Notes under the pieces: model-generated | Told to the model about the DNA's origin: nothing | Database searches by the model: none | Seen by the model: the letters and a program-made list of their open reading frames with translations, nothing else | Shown here: in pieces, positions 17,817-27,170 of the stretch | How the letters are laid out: the number at the start of each line of letters is the position of its first letter | Numbering within the stretch: the first letter of the stretch is position 1 | Assembly: GCF_947495735.1 (NCBI RefSeq) | Contig: NZ_CANMAA010000001.1 | Coordinates: 372,001 to 436,000 of the forward strand | Source: an uncultured Pseudokineococcus sp. | Lineage (GTDB): Bacteria > Actinomycetota > Actinomycetes > Actinomycetales > Quadrisphaeraceae | Length of the DNA: 64,000 nucleotides | Direction of reading: 5' to 3' | Position numbers and translations under genes: made by a program

Positions 17817-18527
17817 ATGCTGACGGTCCGGGGGAGCCGGTTCGGGAGGGGTGCTGTGGCGAGGTCGCGCAGGAGCGAGCGGGTCGAGGTCGTGCTGCCG
17901 GAGCTCGAGGAGCACGGTGGCGCCCCGGGCCCCGGAGAGGACCTCGACGGCGTGCTGCTGCGCGGGCTCGACCTGTCGCAGGCCCAGCTGGCCGACCTGC
18001 GGCTGCTCGAGAGCTCGCTCGTCGGCTGCCGGCTCGACGGGGCGTCGCTGCGCGGCGCCCGCCTGGTCTCCTGCGTGCTGGACGACGTCGCCGCCACCGA
18101 GGTGGACCTGTCGGGCTCCGCCTGGCGCGACGTCGTCCTCAGCGGCTCCCGCGCGGGGGTCCTGCGCCTCGGGGACGCCGAGCTGGTCCGCACCCGGGTG
18201 AGCGGCTGCCGGCTGCACCACCTCGACGCCCGGGGAGCCGACCTCGCCGACGTGCTCCTCGAGGACTGCGTGATCGGCGAGCTGGACCTCACCGACGCGG
18301 TGGTCGCGCGCGTGCAGCTCGTCCGCTGCCGCGTGGAGCGCCTCGTGCTCAGCGGTTCCCGCCTGGACGGCCTCGACGTCAGCCGCGCGGACGTCGTGCG
18401 CCTGACGGGGCCCGGCGACCTCGCCGGCGTCGTGCTCGGCGAGGTGCAGGCCGTCGGCTTCGCCGTCGTGCTGGCCGAGCACCTCGGCGCCCGCGTGGTG
18501 CCCGAGGAGCGCGCCGACCAGGGGTGA
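17817..18527 (+). CDS. pentapeptide repeat protein
   Basis: A 236-residue protein made almost wholly of pentapeptide repeats (A/C/S-D/N-L-x-x) from about residue 45 to 215. Examples are LLRGLDLSQAQLADLRLLESS, CRLDGASLRGARL and ADLADVLLEDCVIGELDL. Such proteins fold as a right-handed square beta helix. Some, such as MfpA and Qnr, mimic DNA and protect gyrase, but most have no known role, and this one lacks the obvious C-terminal dimerisation helix of MfpA. The start is uncertain; in-frame GTG codons occur upstream from 17778. Confidence 0.8.
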   Translation: MLTVRGSRFGRGAVARSRRSERVEVVLPELEEHGGAPGPGEDLDGVLLRGLDLSQAQLADLRLLESSLVGCRLDGASLRGARLVSCVLDDVAATEVDLSGSAWRDVVLSGSRAGVLRLGDAELVRTRVSGCRLHHLDARGADLADVLLEDCVIGELDLTDAVVARVQLVRCRVERLVLSGSRLDGLDVSRADVVRLTGPGDLAGVVLGEVQAVGFAVVLAEHLGARVVPEERADQG

Positions 18528-18582
18528 GCCCCGCTGGTGGCGGCGCAGTCGCGGCGGCGGTCGGGCGGCGGCGCCGCTCGCG

Positions 18583-19746
18583 CTACTCCAGACCGGCCAG
18601 CGCCTGCTCGAGGTCGGCCCAGAGGTCCTCGACGTCCTCGACGCCGACGGACAGCCGCAGCAGGCCCCGCGGCGTCGTCGTCGGCTCGTTGGCGTGGCGG
18701 CGCCGGCGCTCCACGAGGGACTCGACGCCGCCCAGGCTCGTCGCCGGGGTCCACAGGCGCAGGGCGTCGACGAGGGCGGACGCCCTGGCTCCGTCGTCGT
18801 CGCCCACGAGCTCGATCGAGAGCACGCTGCCGAAGCCGCGCATCTGGGCGCGAGCGCGCTCGTGGCCCGGGTCGGCGGGCAGGGAGGGGTGCCGCACGCG
18901 GTCCACGGCGGGGGAGGCGTCCAGGCGCCGCGCCAGGTCGGCGGCGGTGGCCCCGGTGCGCTCGACGCGCAGGGCGAGCGTCCGCACGCCCCGCAGGGCC
19001 AGCCAGGCCTCGAAGGGCCCGGGGATGGCGCCGTGGACCCGCCGGTGGGTCGACAGCCGCTGCAGCACAGCAGGGTCCGAGGTGGCGACAGCGCCCAGCA
19101 GGACGTCGGAGTGCCCCGACAGGAGCTTGGTCACCGAGTGCACGACGACGTCGGCGCCGAGGGCGAGCGGCTGCTGCACCAGCGGGGTGGCGAAGGTGCC
19201 GTCGACGGCGACGAGCGCCCCGGCGCGGTGGCCCGCCTCCGCGCAGGCGACCAGGTCCGCCACCTCGAGCAGGGGGTTCGTCGGCGACTCGAGCCACAGC
19301 AGGTCGGCGCCGTCCCCGAGCGCGTCCACGACCTCCTGCGTGTCGGCGACGTCGACGAAGGACACCTGCGCGCGGCCCTCGGCCTGGAGCTGCTCGAGCA
19401 GCTCCACGGAGGTGTTGTAGGACGAGCGCGGCGCCACGACGCGCCCGCCCACGGGCACGAGCGCCGCGACGGCCGAGACCGCCGCCATGCCGGAGGCGAA
19501 GGCGAGCGCGCCGCCGCCCTCGCGGGCGCCCTCGAGGGTGGCGAGGACCTCCTCCAGCGGCTCCCAGCTGGCGTTCGCCGAGCGGGCGTAGGTCCGGTCC
19601 TGCGGCCCCGGCGTGCCGGCGCCCACGAAGGTCGACGAGAAGACCAGCGGGGGGTTGACCGGAGCGTCCGGCGTGCGCGGCGGGCGCCCTGCGGCGACGA
19701 CGGTGGTGGCGGGCGCCCAGGGACGCTCGGGGCGGGAGTCGGCCAT
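18583..19746 (-). CDS. cystathionine gamma-synthase/lyase family PLP enzyme
   Basis: A 387-residue trans-sulfuration enzyme of PLP fold type I. The PLP lysine is Lys207 in HSVTKLLSGHSD. ALAFASGMAAVSA, the tyrosine in RSSYNTSVELL, LLWLESPTNPLLEVAD and VDGTFATPLVQQPLALGADVVVH are family hallmarks. It could make or break cystathionine, or act as methionine gamma-lyase; sequence alone does not separate these. A similar gene often sits between gpsA and ddl in actinomycetes. The ATG at 19746 follows TACGCT by seven bases, so the transcript is probably leaderless. Confidence 0.9.
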   Translation of the reverse strand: MADSRPERPWAPATTVVAAGRPPRTPDAPVNPPLVFSSTFVGAGTPGPQDRTYARSANASWEPLEEVLATLEGAREGGGALAFASGMAAVSAVAALVPVGGRVVAPRSSYNTSVELLEQLQAEGRAQVSFVDVADTQEVVDALGDGADLLWLESPTNPLLEVADLVACAEAGHRAGALVAVDGTFATPLVQQPLALGADVVVHSVTKLLSGHSDVLLGAVATSDPAVLQRLSTHRRVHGAIPGPFEAWLALRGVRTLALRVERTGATAADLARRLDASPAVDRVRHPSLPADPGHERARAQMRGFGSVLSIELVGDDDGARASALVDALRLWTPATSLGGVESLVERRRRHANEPTTTPRGLLRLSVGVEDVEDLWADLEQALAGLE

Positions 19747-19753
19747 GGCGGGG

Positions 19754-19759
19754 AGCGTA
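19754..19759 (-). promoter_or_regulatory. -10 hexamer of trans-sulfuration gene (leaderless)
   Basis: On the minus strand TACGCT is followed by seven bases and the ATG at 19746. The 60 bases further upstream hold a decayed 15-base direct repeat rich in CCCAGTGCACC. Confidence 0.5.
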
Positions 19760-19838
19760 GGGCGCCCGGTGCGCCCAGCACCCGCGTGCCCGGCCCCAGT
19801 GCACCAAGCCCCGGTGCACCCAGCCCCGGCGCCGGTCC

Positions 19839-20587
19839 TCAGGCGCGCGCCGCCTCCTGCCCCGCGGCGAGGGAGGACAGGGGCTGCCAGGTCACCGGCA
19901 CGCGGCGCATGACCAGCGCGTCGTCGAGGACCGCTGTGCCGGGCGGGTAGACGCGCGGGTCGTCGTGCAGGCTGGAGCGCACCTCCCGGGCGCGGCAGGC
20001 CTCCACGCGCCAGGCGCCGGTCTCCAGGCGCATCCCGTCGTGCCCGCAGGCCCCCGGCCCCCCGGGGCCGCCGACCAGCCGGTCGAGCCCGTCTCGACGA
20101 AGCGCGAAGCGGCGTCGAGGTCGGCGAGCAGCGCGCTGCCGACGAGCTCGGGCACCACCTCGACGTCGGCCGCCGGCGACGTCCCGCCGTCGGCCGTGAC
20201 CCCGACCCGCACCCGCTGCGCCGTCTCGGCGACGTCGAAGCGCGCCCGCCCGTGGAGACCGGGGAACAGCCGGCCACCGGCGAGGGCCACGAGCCGGCTG
20301 CCGGTGTGCCGCTGGCGGACCCAGACCCCGGTGCGCTCGCCGTCCGGTCCGTCCCAGGCGACCGCGACGCGGTGGGCGGCGTTCTCGGCGCGCAGGCCCA
20401 CCGCCGCGGGCAGTCCCCGCGGGCTCACGGCTCCAAGGCGGATGCAGCAGACGCCGACCACCGCGGCGCCGTCCACCAGCTGCGGCCGGAAGGGCTGCGG
20501 CAGCGGGCGGGTCACGACGTCGGGGTCGGCCCGCCAGGTGAGCAGCAGGCGCCGCTCGACCTCGGCCGACAGCACGGGTGCGCGCAC
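19839..20587 (-). pseudogene. DUF2071 family protein, frameshifted
   Basis: The minus strand encodes a DUF2071 (YqjF-type) protein in two frames. Residues 1-165 read from the ATG at 20587 (RLLLTWRADPDVVTRPLPQPF, then RVRVGVTADGG and LLADLDAASRFVETGSTGW). The rest continues in another frame (MRLETGAWRVEACRAREVRSS, ALVMRRVPVTWQPL) to the stop at 19839. The span is 749 bases, one short of 250 codons, so one base is missing. The shift falls in the G/C runs near 20051-20067. It may be a real mutation or a homopolymer sequencing error. Function of the family is unknown. Confidence 0.8.
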
Positions 20588-20795
20588 GGCGACCTCCTGC
20601 CCGGGTCGGCGAGCCGGTCACCCGCCGAGGTCCCCGGCCTGGCCGCTGCTGCGGCTCGAGGGGCGGGGGTCGTCGACGACCGCACGGACGGATGAGCCCG
20701 CGCGCGGACGTCGACGGCGGGCTGCGAGCGGCTGCGCCGAGCGCGCCGGCGCAGGTGCCGCGCGTGGCGCCGCAGGCCCCGGCGGGCCCCGCCGG

Positions 20796-20801
20796 TAGCG
20801 T
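20796..20801 (+). promoter_or_regulatory. -10 hexamer of ddl (leaderless)
   Basis: TAGCGT is followed by seven bases and the GTG at 20809. It lies inside the longer frame that begins at 20692 and argues against that start. Confidence 0.5.
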
Positions 20802-20808
20802 CCCGGCG

Positions 20809-22035
20809 GTGGAGGCGCACCCGGCAGGACCTGACCGCAGCGACGCCCAGGACGAGGGGGCTCCGGCCACGGCTCCGCCGCCGCGCCGCCGCGTGGCGGT
20901 GGTATTCGGCGGGCGCTCCAGCGAGCACGGCATCAGCTGCGTCACCGCCGCGGGCGTGCTGCGCGCGCTGGACCGCGAGCGCTGGGACGTCGTGCCCGTC
21001 GGCATCGCCCTCGACGGGCGCTGGGTCCTCGCCGCCGACGACCCCGCGCACTGGGAGCTCTCCGACGGCGTCCTGCCGGTCGTGGACGCCGACCAGGGCC
21101 CGGCCGTCCTCGCGCCCCGCTCGCCCGTCGAGCGCGGCCTCGTCGCCCTGGACGCCGGCGACGTGCCGCGCGCTCTCGGCGAGGTCGACGTCGTCCTGCC
21201 GCTGCTGCACGGCCCGTTCGGCGAGGACGGCACCCTCCAGGGGCTGCTGGAGATGTCGGACACCCGCTACGTGGGCTCGGGGGTGCTGTCGTCCGCCGTC
21301 GCGATGGACAAGCACTACGCCAAGACGGTGCTGGCGGCCGCGGGCATCCCCGTGGGCGCCTGGACCCTGGTGACCGACCGCGCCTGGCTCGCCGACCGCG
21401 AGGCGCGCCTGGACGCCGCGCTCGCCGTCGCCGAGGGAGCCGGCGCGAGCGTCGTCTTCGTCAAGCCGTGCCGGGCCGGGTCCTCGATGGGCGTCACGCG
21501 CGTGGTGCTCGGCGACGAGCCCGGCGCCCGGCGCGAGGGGGCCCGGGAGGCGCTCGCCGCGGCGGTGGAGGCCGCGCGCGAGCACGACCCCCGGGTTCTC
21601 GTCGAGGCCGGCGTGGTCGGGCGGGAGCTGGAGTGCGGCGTCCTCGACGCGCCCGGCGGCGCGGCGCCGCGGGCGTCGGTCGTGGGGGAGGTGGCCGTCA
21701 CGGACGGCCGTGACTTCTACGACTTCGAGGCGAAGTACCTCGACGACGCGGCCGTGCAGCTGACCTGCCCGGCCGACGTGGACGACGAGGTCGCCGAGGC
21801 CGTGCGGGCGACGGCGCTGGCCGCCTTCGAGGCGCTCGGGTGCGAGGGCCTGGCCCGCGTCGACGTGTTCGCCACCCCGGACGGGCGGGTCGTCGTCAAC
21901 GAGGTGAACACGATGCCCGGCTTCACGCCGTCGTCGATGTTCCCCCGGCTGTGGGCAGCCTCCGGCCTGGACTACCCGGCCCTCGTCGACCGCCTGCTCG
22001 AGCTGGCGCTGGAGCGGCGCACCGGCCTGCGCTGA
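20809..22035 (+). CDS. ddl: D-alanine--D-alanine ligase
   Basis: A 408-residue ATP-grasp enzyme that joins two D-alanines for peptidoglycan precursors. Family stretches are VAVVFGGRSSEHGISCVTA, VLPLLHGPFGEDGTLQG, VAMDKHYAKTVLAAAGIPV, VFVKPCRAGSSMGVTRV, EAKYLDDAAVQLTCPA and RVDVFATPDGRVVVNEVNTMPGFTPSSMFP with the metal ligands. GTG at 20809 is preferred from the hexamer just upstream; an ATG at 20692 would add 39 low-complexity residues. It appears to start a plus-strand unit of its own, with convergent genes downstream. Confidence 0.95.
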   Translation: MEAHPAGPDRSDAQDEGAPATAPPPRRRVAVVFGGRSSEHGISCVTAAGVLRALDRERWDVVPVGIALDGRWVLAADDPAHWELSDGVLPVVDADQGPAVLAPRSPVERGLVALDAGDVPRALGEVDVVLPLLHGPFGEDGTLQGLLEMSDTRYVGSGVLSSAVAMDKHYAKTVLAAAGIPVGAWTLVTDRAWLADREARLDAALAVAEGAGASVVFVKPCRAGSSMGVTRVVLGDEPGARREGAREALAAAVEAAREHDPRVLVEAGVVGRELECGVLDAPGGAAPRASVVGEVAVTDGRDFYDFEAKYLDDAAVQLTCPADVDDEVAEAVRATALAAFEALGCEGLARVDVFATPDGRVVVNEVNTMPGFTPSSMFPRLWAASGLDYPALVDRLLELALERRTGLR

Positions 22036-22066
22036 CGCCCCGAGGTCCGGCGACGTCCGCGCCGGC

Positions 22067-22585
22067 TCAGGAGCAGGCGCGCTGGGGCTCCAGGGCGGAG
22101 ACGGCGCCGCCGAGACCGGGGAGCACGTCGGCGGCGGGGACGTCGCCGACGACGGCGACCTCCGTGGCCGGCGCGCGGCCGTACGTCGTCCAGGGCGGCC
22201 CGCCCTCGGGGTCGGAGGCCACCCAGTCGACGCCGTCCACCGACAGGCACGCGTCCGTGGTGGGCCCCGGCAGGGGGACGCCGCAGCGCAGCACCACCTG
22301 CCGGGACCGGTCCGCCGAGGCCCAGGCAGCGGTGGACTGGCCGGTCGAGGCGACCCGGGGCAGGCCCCCGAGGTCGCCGACCTCGCGCAGGAGCACCAGG
22401 ACGGCGGCGCACCCCGGGTCGGTGGCGTCCTCGGCGGCGGGCGCCTCGACGGTCGACCCGCTGCACCCGACCAGGGACGCGGCGAGCAGCCCCGTCAGGA
22501 GCGGGGCCGCCGCGCGCGCGACCCCACGGGCGCCCGCGGGGCGCACGACGGCCGTGGCGCGGTGAGCTGGGGAGGGGCGCCTCAC
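22067..22585 (-). CDS. DUF3515 lipoprotein
   Basis: A 172-residue lipoprotein. A basic N-terminus and hydrophobic stretch end in the lipobox LVGC near residue 41, so Cys41 should be lipidated and the protein held at the outer face of the membrane. The mature domain shows the DUF3515 pattern VVLRCGVPLPGPTTDACLSVDGVDWV and WTTYGRAPATEVAV. It corresponds by position to Rv2980 between ddl and thiL. Its GTG overlaps the stop of the Lrp-like gene by four bases. Function is unknown. Confidence 0.82.
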   Translation of the reverse strand: MRRPSPAHRATAVVRPAGARGVARAAAPLLTGLLAASLVGCSGSTVEAPAAEDATDPGCAAVLVLLREVGDLGGLPRVASTGQSTAAWASADRSRQVVLRCGVPLPGPTTDACLSVDGVDWVASDPEGGPPWTTYGRAPATEVAVVGDVPAADVLPGLGGAVSALEPQRACS

Positions 22586-22812
22586 GCCACCACGGTGCAG
22601 GTGACCGTGCGCGTGATGCCCGGGACCCCCTGCACCTGGGAGGAGACCAGACGCCCGAGCTGTCCCGACGTCGGCGCCTCCACGCGGGCGATGACGTCGT
22701 AGGGACCGGTCACGTCCTCCGCGAGCACGACACCGCCGATGGCCGCGAGGGCCGCGGCGACCTCCGACGACCGGCCGACCTGGGTCTGCACGAGCACGTA
22801 CGCCTGCTCCAC
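22582..22812 (-). CDS. stand-alone Lrp/AsnC ligand-binding domain protein
   Basis: A 76-residue protein consisting only of the RAM (Lrp/AsnC C-terminal) domain: AYVLVQTQVGRSSEVAAALAAIGGV, then DVTGPYDVIARVEAPT, then LVSSQVQGVPGITRTVTCTVV. It has no DNA-binding domain. Such small proteins form dimers or larger rings that bind amino acids and may modulate full-length Lrp proteins, but their roles are mostly unknown. GTG at 22812 has an AAGAGGTG ribosome site. It is translationally coupled to the DUF3515 lipoprotein downstream. Confidence 0.9.
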   Translation of the reverse strand: MEQAYVLVQTQVGRSSEVAAALAAIGGVVLAEDVTGPYDVIARVEAPTSGQLGRLVSSQVQGVPGITRTVTCTVVA

Positions 22813-23127
22813 GGGGGCACCTCTTCACTCACTGGTCGCGCCGCTGGGCGGCGCCGGGTCGGGACGTCGTCGAGCCCGCCCGGGGGTCCGGGCCTGCGCG
22901 GCGCTCCCGCACCCGCCCGGTGGGGCGGTGCGGGCGCGTCGCCGTCGCGGCCCGGTGGGGTCGCGCTCTCGACGGGACGCCGCCGCCGGCGACCGCCGGG
23001 ACGGGCGCGGGCGACGCTACCGTGAGCGGACCGCCAGACCCCAGCCCGCACCCGCCGCGACCCCACGGCCCGGAGCGGCCCCACGCGGGGCGCCGTCCGA
23101 GCGCCCGCCCCGACGACCGGAGGACCC
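22813..23127. other. 315-base divergent intergenic region
   Basis: This gap separates the minus-strand Lrp-like gene from thiL. It holds the Lrp ribosome site at its left end and a TACCGT hexamer at 23018-23023 that could start a roughly 95-base thiL leader. The rest is GC-rich without a credible reading frame, hairpin or repeat. Confidence 0.6.
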
Positions 23128-24246
23128 GTGCCCGGAGGAGTCGTGCCCGCAGGAGGGGCGCCCGGAGACGGCGCGCCCGGAGACGGGGCACCAGGACGCC
23201 ACCGCCGACACGGGCGCGCCGACGACGGCCCGCCCGGCACCGGCGAGGACGCGCTGCTCGAGGGGCTCGTGCCCGAGCTCCCCCCAGGCGACTGGACCGA
23301 GCTCGGCCCCGGTGACGACGCCGCGGTCGTGCGCGCCGACGACGGCCGGGTCGTCGTGACGACCGACGCGCTCGTCGCGGAGCGGCACTTCCGGCCCCGC
23401 ACCGCCTCGCCCGAGGACGTCGGCTGGAAGGCCGCCGCGCAGAACCTCGCGGACGTCGCGGCGATGGGCGCGGTGCCGACGGCCCTGGTCGTCGCGCTGG
23501 TCGTCCCCGAGCGCCCGCCGGAGCCCTGGGCGGAGGGGTGGACGACGTCCCTGGCGCGAGGGCTGGCCGCCGCGTGCAGGTCGCTGGACGGAGCGCAGGG
23601 CTGCGGCGTCGTCGGGGGCGACCTGACGGGTGGCGACCAGGTCGTCGTCAGCGTCACCGCCCTGGGCGACCTGCGCGGCCTCGCGCCGGTGCGCCGCGAC
23701 GGCGCCCGCCCGGGCGACCTCGTCGCGCTCGCCGGGGTGCAGGGGCGCTCGGCCGCCGGCCTCGCCGTCCTCGAGCGGCGCGCCCGCCGTGCCGCGGCGG
23801 CGTGGGCGGGCAGCCGCGTCGAGTCGGCCGCCGACGAGGGGATCGCGGACCTGGTGCGCGCCCACCGCCGTCCGCGACCGCCCTGCGCGGCGGGCCCGGC
23901 GGCGGCCGAGGCCGGCGCCACGGCGATGCTCGACGTCTCCGACGGCCTCGTCCGGGACGCCGGGCGCCTGGCCCGCGCCGGCGCGGTCGTCCTGGACCTG
24001 TCGAGCGAGCTCCTCGCGCCCCACCACGAGGCCGTCCTGTCCGTCGCGGACCTGCTGGGCGTCGAGGCGTGGAGGCTCGTCCTCGAGGGGGGCGAGGACC
24101 ACGGCCTGCTCGCGACCTTCCCCGCCGAGGCGGTGCTGCCCGAGGGCTTCGAGCTCGTCGGCGTCGTGCGGGCGGGCACCGCCCCCGGCGTGCTGGTCGA
24201 CGGCGAGCCCTACGGCCGCACGGGCGGCTGGGACCACTTCGTCTGA
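23128..24246 (+). CDS. thiL: thiamine-monophosphate kinase
   Basis: A 372-residue enzyme that phosphorylates thiamine monophosphate to the active diphosphate. The ATP/metal site is GPGDDAAVV near residue 57 and VVTTDALVAERHF. Other landmarks are DVGWKAAAQNLADVAAMGA, GGDLTGGDQVVVSVTALG, MLDVSDGLVRDAG and LEGGEDHGLL. The first 35 residues are low complexity with a GDGAPGDGAPG repeat, so a second GTG at 23143, with better ribosome-site spacing, may be the true start. No TPP riboswitch is visible upstream. In mycobacteria thiL is in the same place between the DUF3515 gene and recG. Confidence 0.92.
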   Translation: MPGGVVPAGGAPGDGAPGDGAPGRHRRHGRADDGPPGTGEDALLEGLVPELPPGDWTELGPGDDAAVVRADDGRVVVTTDALVAERHFRPRTASPEDVGWKAAAQNLADVAAMGAVPTALVVALVVPERPPEPWAEGWTTSLARGLAAACRSLDGAQGCGVVGGDLTGGDQVVVSVTALGDLRGLAPVRRDGARPGDLVALAGVQGRSAAGLAVLERRARRAAAAWAGSRVESAADEGIADLVRAHRRPRPPCAAGPAAAEAGATAMLDVSDGLVRDAGRLARAGAVVLDLSSELLAPHHEAVLSVADLLGVEAWRLVLEGGEDHGLLATFPAEAVLPEGFELVGVVRAGTAPGVLVDGEPYGRTGGWDHFV

Positions 24247-24287
24247 CGCCCGCGGGCGCGGCCGGGCGCCGGGGCGGGGGACGACGA

Positions 24288-24319
24288 AGGGCCGGCACCC
24301 CGTGCGGGGTGCCGGCCCT
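24288..24319. terminator. bidirectional terminator between thiL and rpmB
   Basis: A perfect 14-base-pair stem (AGGGCCGGCACCCC and its complement) with loop GTGC lies between the two convergent stops. Confidence 0.85.
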
Positions 24320-24340
24320 CCTCCAGAGCTCAGGTGCGGG

Positions 24341-24526
24341 TCAGCGCGTGACCTTGCCGGCCTTGAGGCAGGAGGTGCACACGTTGCGGCGCTTGGGGGT
24401 GCCGCCCTCGACCACGCGGACGCGCTGGATGTTCGGCACCCAGCGGCGCTTGGTGCGCCGGTGGGAGTGCGAGATGGAGTGGCCGAAGCCCGGCCCCTTG
24501 GCGCAGATGTCGCAGGTGGCAGCCAC
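24341..24526 (-). CDS. rpmB: 50S ribosomal protein L28
   Basis: A 61-residue L28: [37 protein letters not shown], then [13 protein letters not shown]. It retains four cysteines in two CxxC pairs (CDIC, CTSC), the zinc-binding C+ form, as opposed to the C- paralogue made under zinc limitation. GTG at 24526 has an AGGAGA ribosome site. It is read alone, divergent from recG with a 295-base gap that includes TACTCT near 24676 as a possible promoter on its strand. The phosphatase gene expected between rpmB and recG is absent. Confidence 0.95.
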   Translation of the reverse strand: MAATCDICAKGPGFGHSISHSHRRTKRRWVPNIQRVRVVEGGTPKRRNVCTSCLKAGKVTR

Positions 24527-24808
24527 GGTCTCTCCTGGTGGTGTCTCGGTCGTGCGGGCGGCTCGCTGGTCCGGAGCCGCCCCGGCACGGGCGGGCGTGC
24601 GGGTCTGGTGGGCGGTGCTGCTGCGCGGCCCCCGGCTCGTGCCCGTGAGGGCAGCAGGGAACGCGATCGCTCCGAAGAGTAGCCGAGCCGCCCCGCACGC
24701 CCAAGTCGCCCGCAGCCGGCGGGGCTCGGGCCGCCGTCCGGGCCCGTGAGGGCTCAGCGGGGCGCGTCGTCCGGGGGCGTCGTCCGGGGCGTCGTCGGGG
24801 GCGGCCTC

Positions 24809-24814
24809 TACTGT
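24809..24814 (+). promoter_or_regulatory. -10 hexamer of recG (leaderless)
   Basis: TACTGT is followed by seven bases and the ATG at 24822. It supports that start over a GTG nine bases earlier. Confidence 0.55.
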
Positions 24815-24821
24815 GCGCCCC

Positions 24822-27170
24822 ATGGTGGTGGCGGGGACGTCGGCCCCCGCGGCCGCGGGGGCGCCGGCGGGCGACCGGGGGCGGATGGCGGAGCCCCTCG
24901 CGCGCGCGGTCGGGGCTCCGACGGCCAAGGCGCTGTCGGCCCACCTGCACCTGGAGACGGTCGGCGACCTGCTGCGCCACTACCCCCGCGACCGCCGCCG
25001 GCGCGGGCAGCTCACCGACCTGCGCGGGCTCGAGGTCGACGAGCACGTCACCGTGCTCGCCCGCGTGGCCACGGTCTCGCACCGCCCGATGCGCCAGCGC
25101 AGCGGCTGGGTCGTCGACGTCGTCGTCACCGACGGGACGTCGCGGGTGCCCCTGACCTTCTTCCCGCGCCACAAGGGCGCGCTCGCGCACCTCCTGCGCG
25201 AGATGGTCGTCGGCCGCGAGGGCCTGTTCTCCGGCAAGGTCGGCCGGTACCGGGAGAAGCTGCAGCTGGTGCACCCCGAGCACCACATGACCGACGAGGG
25301 GGAGGGGGCGGTCGAGGGCGCGGCCATGGACGCCTTCCTGACCGGGTCCCTGCCCATCTACCCCGCGGCCCAGGGCGTCCAGAGCTGGACGGTCGCCAAG
25401 GCCGTGCAGCTGGTGCTCGAGGTGATGACGGAGGCCGACGCCCCCGACCCGCTGCCCGAGGCGGTCCGTGCGCGCCACGGGTTCCCGAGCCTGCTCGCGG
25501 CGCTGCGCTCGGCGCACCTGCCCGCGCAGCCCGAGGACGAGGAGGCGGCGCTGGAGCGGCTGCGCTACGAGGAGGCCTTCGTCCTGCAGGCCGAGCTGGC
25601 GCGCCGCCGCCTGCGGGCCGGGGCGCAGACGGCCGTGCCCCGCCCGGCGCTCGCGGAGGGCGGCCTCCTCGCCGCCTTCGACGCCCGGCTGCCCTTCGAC
25701 CTCACCGACGGCCAGCGGGAGGTGGGGGAGGAGATCGCCGCCGACCTCGCGCGCCCCCACCCGATGCACCGGCTGCTGCAGGGCGAGGTCGGCTCGGGCA
25801 AGACGGTCGTCGCGCTGCGCGCCATGCTCTCCGTCGTCGACGCCGGGGGGCAGGCCGCGCTGCTGGCGCCCACCGAGGTCCTCGCCGTCCAGCACCACCG
25901 CTCGCTGACGGCCCTGCTGGGCGACCTCGCCGGCGCCGGGAGGCTGGGGGGCGCCGACGTCGCCACGCGCGTCGCGCTGCTCACCGGCAGCCAGGGCGCC
26001 CGGGCCCGCCGGGAGTCGCTGCTGGAGGCCGCGAGCGGGCAGGCCGGGATCGTCGTCGGCACCCACGCGCTGCTGCAGGACGCCGTGCAGTTCGCCGACC
26101 TCGGCCTCGTCGTCGTCGACGAGCAGCACCGCTTCGGCGTCGAGCAGCGGGACGCGCTGCGCGCCAAGGCGTCCGCCGTGCCGCACCTGCTGGTCATGAC
26201 GGCGACGCCGATCCCGCGCACCGTGGCCATGACCTCCTTCGGCGACCTCGAGACCTCGGTGCTGCAGGGCCTGCCCGCGGGCCGCTCGCCCATCGCCACC
26301 CACGTCGTCCCGGCGGAGAAGGAGGCCTGGGTCGCGCGCATGTGGCAGCGCGTGCGCGAGGAGGTCGACGCCGGGCGCCAGGCCTACGTCGTCTGCCCGA
26401 CGATCGGCGGCGAGGCGGCCGACGAGGGCCCGGGGGGCGAGCGGGCGCCGGGGAAGGGCTCGACGAAGGGGCCCGCGACGCAGGGCTCCGCGACGAAGGG
26501 CTCCTCGACGGAGCAGCCGACGGGCGAGGGGAGGGGCGCTGCCGACGACGAGCGCCCGCTGGTCTCGACGGCCCAGATGGAGGAGGTGCTCGCGGCCGAG
26601 CCCTCCCTCGCCGGCGTGCGCCGCGGCCTCCTCCACGGCCGGATGGCGCCCGAGGACAAGGACGCCGCCATGCGCGCCTTCGCGGCCGGCGACGTGGACG
26701 TGCTCGTGGCCACGACGGTCGTCGAGGTCGGCGTCGACGTGCCGAACGCGACCTGCATGGTCGTCATGGACGCCGACCGCTTCGGCATCTCCCAGCTGCA
26801 CCAGCTGCGGGGGCGCGTGGGACGCGGCGGGCACGCGGGCCGGTGCTTCCTGGTCACCCCGCTACCGGAGTCCTCGCCGGCCGTCGGCCGGCTGAGCGCC
26901 GTGGCCGGGACGACCGACGGCTTCGAGCTCGCGCAGGTGGACCTGGAGGTGCGCGGGGAGGGCGACGTCCTCGGGGCGCGCCAGTCGGGCGTGCGCTCCT
27001 CGCTGCGCCTCCTGCGGGTCGTGCGCGACGCCGACGTCATCGCCGAGGCCCGGGCCGACGCGACCGCGGTGCTGGCCGGGGACCCGGAGCTGGCGGGCCA
27101 CCCGGCGCTCGCGGGCGCCATCGGGGAGCTGCTGCGCCCGCAGCACGAGATGTTCCTGGAGCGCGGGTGA
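24822..27170 (+). CDS. recG: ATP-dependent DNA helicase RecG
   Basis: A 782-residue monomeric helicase that reverses stalled forks and processes Holliday junctions. The N-terminal wedge/OB domain (about 60-160) contains [13 protein letters not shown]. The helicase core has motif [16 protein letters not shown], motif [16 protein letters not shown] (DEQH), motif [12 protein letters not shown], and motif [16 protein letters not shown]. Residues about 520-560, between helicase lobes, are a Gly/Ser/Thr/Lys insertion encoded by 15-base repeats. The gene starts a coupled run with the ABC ATPase downstream; the 3' end contains a 17-base direct duplication. Confidence 0.96.
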   Translation: MVVAGTSAPAAAGAPAGDRGRMAEPLARAVGAPTAKALSAHLHLETVGDLLRHYPRDRRRRGQLTDLRGLEVDEHVTVLARVATVSHRPMRQRSGWVVDVVVTDGTSRVPLTFFPRHKGALAHLLREMVVGREGLFSGKVGRYREKLQLVHPEHHMTDEGEGAVEGAAMDAFLTGSLPIYPAAQGVQSWTVAKAVQLVLEVMTEADAPDPLPEAVRARHGFPSLLAALRSAHLPAQPEDEEAALERLRYEEAFVLQAELARRRLRAGAQTAVPRPALAEGGLLAAFDARLPFDLTDGQREVGEEIAADLARPHPMHRLLQGEVGSGKTVVALRAMLSVVDAGGQAALLAPTEVLAVQHHRSLTALLGDLAGAGRLGGADVATRVALLTGSQGARARRESLLEAASGQAGIVVGTHALLQDAVQFADLGLVVVDEQHRFGVEQRDALRAKASAVPHLLVMTATPIPRTVAMTSFGDLETSVLQGLPAGRSPIATHVVPAEKEAWVARMWQRVREEVDAGRQAYVVCPTIGGEAADEGPGGERAPGKGSTKGPATQGSATKGSSTEQPTGEGRGAADDERPLVSTAQMEEVLAAEPSLAGVRRGLLHGRMAPEDKDAAMRAFAAGDVDVLVATTVVEVGVDVPNATCMVVMDADRFGISQLHQLRGRVGRGGHAGRCFLVTPLPESSPAVGRLSAVAGTTDGFELAQVDLEVRGEGDVLGARQSGVRSSLRLLRVVRDADVIAEARADATAVLAGDPELAGHPALAGAIGELLRPQHEMFLERG
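26454..26510 (+). repeat. 15-base repeats inside recG
   Basis: Four degenerate units ending GACG, of 12, 15, 15 and 15 bases, encode a [19 protein letters not shown] run. They keep the reading frame and lie in the linker between the helicase lobes. Copy number may vary between strains. Confidence 0.6.

Noticed and set aside
17817-18527. Pentapeptide protein as a quinolone-resistance (MfpA/Qnr) gene
   Set aside because: The fold is shared by many proteins. The repeat is irregular, the C-terminal dimer module is not seen, and no gyrase-related context exists.
20692-20808. Earlier ATG start for ddl
   Set aside because: It adds 39 Ala/Pro-rich residues not shared by the family, and a good -10 hexamer lies inside, just before the GTG at 20809. 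It remains possible.
22813-23127. TPP riboswitch upstream of thiL
   Set aside because: No conserved TPP-aptamer sequence such as the CUGAGA core was found in the leader.
24330-26834. Long minus-strand frame opposite recG that runs into rpmB
   Set aside because: It mirrors recG codons and covers the rpmB gene in another frame. No family features.
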